Under the pieces are notes generated by a model that made no database searches, was not told where the DNA came from, and saw only the letters and a list, made by a program, of their open reading frames with translations. From VGJW01 sp035286125 (GTDB taxonomy: Bacteria; Cyanobacteriota; Sericytochromatia; S15B-MN24; VGJW01): 7,407 nt of DNA. Numbering within the stretch: position 1 is the first letter of the stretch; each line of letters begins with the position of its first letter. The stretch lies in assembly GCA_035286125.1 (NCBI GenBank), contig JAYKIS010000098.1, positions 1-7,407 on the forward strand, read 5' to 3'. Of the stretch, positions 5,269 to 7,407 are shown in pieces. A program made the position numbers and the translations under genes.

Positions 5269-5709
5269 TCAGGACTGGCGGCGCACCTGGCGGACAAGCC
5301 GGACCGTATTGACGCCGGCCTCGTCGCGCATGAACCCGACCTCGTCGAACAGGCGCCGCATCAGATGCAGGCCCAGCCCGCCTACCTTGCGCTCTGCCCG
5401 GTAGCGCTCGAGATCCACCTCGGGACCTGCACCGTCGAAGGCCTCGGGGGCCGTGTCGCACAGCAGCAGGACGAGAAGGTCATCCGTGACCTCGAACTGC
5501 AGATCGACGGCAGCACCGTCATCAACGCGCGGGCCGTAGCCATGCTCGATGACATTGGTCATGGCCTCGGTCACCACCAACTGGATATCGTGGACCTCGC
5601 TGGGGCTGAGGCCGGACTTGTCGCCCAGGACGGCGAGGAAGCGCCGGGCCACCTCGAGGTAGGCGAGATCAGCCGGCAACGAGAAGCGGACCGCACGCAC
5701 CCCGGGCAT
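5269..5709 (-). CDS. RsbW/SpoIIAB-like anti-sigma factor kinase
   Basis: A small GHKL-fold ATP-binding protein of the partner-switching type. Such proteins hold a sigma factor or another target and phosphorylate their STAS antagonist. From ATG 5709 (146 aa): N-box E48-A-M-T-N52 followed by VIEHGYG, with the catalytic/Mg-binding Glu and Asn; G1-type box DTAPEAFD (85-92), in which the usual Gly is replaced; G2 box GGLGL (110-114) then HLMRRLFDEV. Two starts are possible: GTG 5727, which overlaps the STAS gene by 14 bp but has no ribosome binding site, and ATG 5709, 4 bp after the STAS stop codon, with AAGG 8 nt upstream. I prefer ATG 5709. Either way translation is likely coupled to the STAS gene. 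No sigma factor or PP2C phosphatase gene is in the window, so the target is unknown and could be the product of a distant gene. Confidence 0.9.
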   Translation of the reverse strand: MPGVRAVRFSLPADLAYLEVARRFLAVLGDKSGLSPSEVHDIQLVVTEAMTNVIEHGYGPRVDDGAAVDLQFEVTDDLLVLLLCDTAPEAFDGAGPEVDLERYRAERKVGGLGLHLMRRLFDEVGFMRDEAGVNTVRLVRQVRRQS

Positions 5710-5713
5710 CGGC

Positions 5714-6073
5714 CTAACCTTGTCCACCGGCGGGCGCCGCGAGTCTCAGCGCCTCCCCGAGGCTGTCGGCAAAGGGAAAGAGCGAAGAGAAGTCCAGCAG
5801 ATCGAAGGTCCTGCGGACTTCAGCCTGGACGCCGGCAAGGACGATGGTCCCGCCTGCCTGCTGGACCGGACCCAGCACGCCCATCAGGACGCCCAGTCCG
5901 GCGGAGGCGATGAAGGCCAGGCCTCGGCAATCGAGCACGATACGGACCTCGCCGCGCGCGAGGCAGCCTTCCATTTCCTTGTCGAAGGGCCCGACCGTCT
6001 GCGCATCGAGCTCGCCTTCGAGGACGAGCACGCGCACCTCGCCTTCTTGGCGCGCCTCCAGTTGCAGGGACAT
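5714..6073 (-). CDS. STAS-domain anti-anti-sigma factor (RsbV/SpoIIAA-like)
   Basis: A 119-aa single STAS domain. Its family binds the RsbW-type kinase when unphosphorylated and thereby frees the kinase's target; phosphorylation of one serine turns this off. The pattern is clear: VRVLVLEGELDAQTVGPF (strand, GELD turn, helix), then VRIVLDCRGLAFIASAGLGVL. Ser57 stands at the phosphorylation position; the Asp usually before it is Ala56. GGTIVLAGVQAEVRRTFDLLDF completes the fold. Start ATG 6073 has GAGG 9 nt upstream. It is the first gene of a probable operon STAS, RsbW-like kinase, aldehyde dehydrogenase, transcribed from the 91-bp region divergent to mfd. A minus-strand TATGCT at 6105-6110 could be its -10 box. 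Confidence 0.92.
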   Translation of the reverse strand: MSLQLEARQEGEVRVLVLEGELDAQTVGPFDKEMEGCLARGEVRIVLDCRGLAFIASAGLGVLMGVLGPVQQAGGTIVLAGVQAEVRRTFDLLDFSSLFPFADSLGEALRLAAPAGGQG

Positions 6074-6164
6074 GGCCAGGACCTCGGATACTTGCTACCC
6101 GGCCAGCATACCCGGCACGCAGCCACGTTATCCGGACCCGCGGGCGTGCTAGGATCGCAGGCCT
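6074..6164. promoter_or_regulatory. Divergent promoter region, STAS gene and mfd
   Basis: These 91 bp must start transcription both ways. Minus-strand TATGCT (6105-6110) fits a STAS -10 box; plus-strand TAGGAT (6150-6155) fits an mfd -10 box 9 nt before its ATG, although AGGA within it could instead be the mfd ribosome binding site. Neither has a good -35 match. TACCCGGC is repeated exactly at 6096-6103 and 6109-6116, the second copy overlapping the proposed STAS -10 box, and could be an operator. CCCGCGGG (6137-6144) is a short palindrome. Confidence 0.4.
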
Positions 6165-7407
6165 ATGGGTGCCCTCGAGCCGCTCAGGCCGTACCTCTCG
6201 GGAAGCCCGGGCCACGCAGCGCTCGAGGGCCGGAGCCACACTGTCCTTCAGGGCATGTCCCTGGGAGCAGGCGTGTTCCTCGCATCCACGATCGGCCGAC
6301 CTTGGGTGCTGGTCGTGCCGGACCCGGATACCTTGCGCCAGGCCCTGCTCGATCTGCCTGCGTATGGTTGCCGGGCCTTGCCTTTTCCCGGTGGCGAGCT
6401 GTCCGTCCACCACGGCGTCTCACCCGAGCAGGAAAGCTCGCTCCGGCGCTTCACCGCGTTGGCCGCATTGGCCGCGGGCGAAGTCGACGGGCTCGTGACC
6501 ACCACGGCTGCGCTGGCGCACCGGATGCCCGCACCCGGGGTGCTTCGCGAGAGCCGATTGACGCTTCGTGTCGGGGATGTGCATGTGCCGGCCGAGCTCG
6601 CCAGTCATCTGGTTCGCCTCGGCTTCCGGCCGGAGGCCGCCGTCACGACCAAGGGCACCTTCGCCCGCCGTGGCGGGCTGTTGGATGTCTGGCCACCAGG
6701 CGCCGAGCAACCCGTCCGCATCGAGTGGTTCGGCGAGAACATCGAGTCTCTCCGGAGCTTCGACCCGGTTTCGCAGCGGTCGGAGGGCCAATTGGACACC
6801 CTCGCCGTCTGGCCGGTGCGAGAGCTGCTGCTGCCCGTGGACGCCTGGTCCGACACCGCTACGACCATCCAGCAAGCCGCCGACCAGCAGGCCGCACAGC
6901 TCCGCGGCTGGGGCCACAGGGCAGAGGCCGACCGCCTGAAGGCGCTGGTCCGGGAACACCTCGAACGCCTCGGGGCCTTCCAGCCCGGCGACGGCGACGA
7001 GGTCTACGCGTCTTTCTGCCACGACACGGGCACCCTGCTCGACCATCTGCCCGAGGACGCGACGATCTTGCGGTGGCTGCCCGTGGAAGGTGAAGACCGC
7101 CTGGGGGTCTACCTCGGTCAGGAAGAGGCCGAGCGGGATCGCAAGCGCAAGGCCGGCCTGCTGATTACCCCGCCCACGGAGCCCCTGGCCTCCGTCGAGG
7201 AGATCGGAGCGGCGATCGCCCGCTTCCGCAGGATCGACCTGCAACCCGAGGAACCCGAGGACGACCTGTTCTGGTGGGCGCCGCAAGTCCAGGGCTTCCC
7301 CAATCACTACGACGAACTGGCGCGACGCCTGCTGGCCCGGTCGCGGGCCGGGGAGCGCGTCGTCATCGCCTCGAACCAACCCCAGCGTGTCTTCGCCTTG
7401 CTGGAGG
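6165..7407 (+). CDS. mfd: Transcription-repair coupling factor Mfd, N-terminal part
   Basis: Mfd removes RNA polymerase stalled at DNA damage and recruits UvrA. The 414 codons seen, about a third of the usual 1,150 or so, cover the UvrB-like N-terminal module and stop at the window edge before the RNA-polymerase-interacting and translocase domains. Evidence: start MGALEPLRPYL with an early GMSLGAGVFLAS segment; VLVVPDPDTLRQALLDL (48-64); LVTTTAALAHRMP; then the diagnostic Mfd/UvrB block KGTFARRGGLLDVWPPG (163-179) followed by VRIEWFGENIESLRSFDP and QRS; then WPVRELLLP. There is no in-frame stop to 7407. ATG 6165 is chosen because it gives a normal Mfd N-terminus, with AGGA 10 nt upstream; the next ATG (6255) would cut into the domain. 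The gene is divergent from the STAS operon. I see no frameshift. Confidence 0.93.
   Translation, partial: MGALEPLRPYLSGSPGHAALEGRSHTVLQGMSLGAGVFLASTIGRPWVLVVPDPDTLRQALLDLPAYGCRALPFPGGELSVHHGVSPEQESSLRRFTALAALAAGEVDGLVTTTAALAHRMPAPGVLRESRLTLRVGDVHVPAELASHLVRLGFRPEAAVTTKGTFARRGGLLDVWPPGAEQPVRIEWFGENIESLRSFDPVSQRSEGQLDTLAVWPVRELLLPVDAWSDTATTIQQAADQQAAQLRGWGHRAEADRLKALVREHLERLGAFQPGDGDEVYASFCHDTGTLLDHLPEDATILRWLPVEGEDRLGVYLGQEEAERDRKRKAGLLITPPTEPLASVEEIGAAIARFRRIDLQPEEPEDDLFWWAPQVQGFPNHYDELARRLLARSRAGERVVIASNQPQRVFALLE

Noticed and set aside
5720..7093. 457-codon plus-strand open frame over the STAS gene and mfd
   Set aside because: It is out of frame with the Mfd protein, whose frame starting at 6165 holds the diagnostic UvrB-like block, and is antisense to STAS.
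6420..7379. 319-codon minus-strand open frame opposite mfd
   Set aside because: Antisense shadow of mfd; no motif and no ribosome binding site found.
1..7407. Mobile element, CRISPR array, tRNA or prophage remnants
   Set aside because: I saw no transposase or integrase, no regular array of spaced repeats, no cloverleaf-like stretch and no long terminal repeats; composition looks even across the window.

Overview
The window is a GC-rich stretch of bacterial chromosome, about 7.4 kb, with no mobile element, tRNA, rRNA or CRISPR array that I can see. A Sec-secreted beta-barrel-like protein and a lipoprotein point to an organism with an outer membrane. The high GC, Pro/Ala-rich linker and RsbV/RsbW-type genes do not fix the phylum, so I leave it open.

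Layout, left to right: (1) a plus-strand UvrC-related GIY-YIG nuclease (109-1185) that has the UvrC N-terminal half but not the RNase H-like or helix-hairpin-helix parts. Its frame is open to the left edge. (2) Convergent to it, sharing a CTAG stop, a minus-strand lipoprotein of unknown function (1182-1859). (3) Upstream of that, past a strong hairpin, a minus-strand secreted Gly-rich outer-membrane-like protein (1935-2624) with a good sigma70-type promoter and a structured leader of about 114 nt. (4) A divergent plus-strand zinc-ribbon protein of the BCAM0308/NMD3-like type (2856-3491). It converges on (5) a minus-strand divergent aldehyde dehydrogenase (3481-5217); both stop codons lie inside one perfect hairpin. 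(6) Upstream of the dehydrogenase on the same strand, an RsbW-like anti-sigma kinase (5269-5709 or 5727) and a STAS anti-anti-sigma protein (5714-6073), probably one operon in the order STAS, kinase, dehydrogenase. (7) Divergent from the STAS gene across 91 bp, the first 414 codons of mfd (6165 to the right edge).

Functionally there are two DNA-repair genes (a half-UvrC nuclease and the transcription-repair coupling factor), one partner-switching pair, one oxidoreductase, two envelope proteins and one putative RNA- or ribosome-related zinc protein. I found no clear new multi-gene defence or mobile system. The points most worth a second look are the stop-codon hairpin at 3473-3499, the regulatory architecture at 2641-2812, the truncated UvrC and the extra CXXCXGXG tail on the zinc-ribbon protein.
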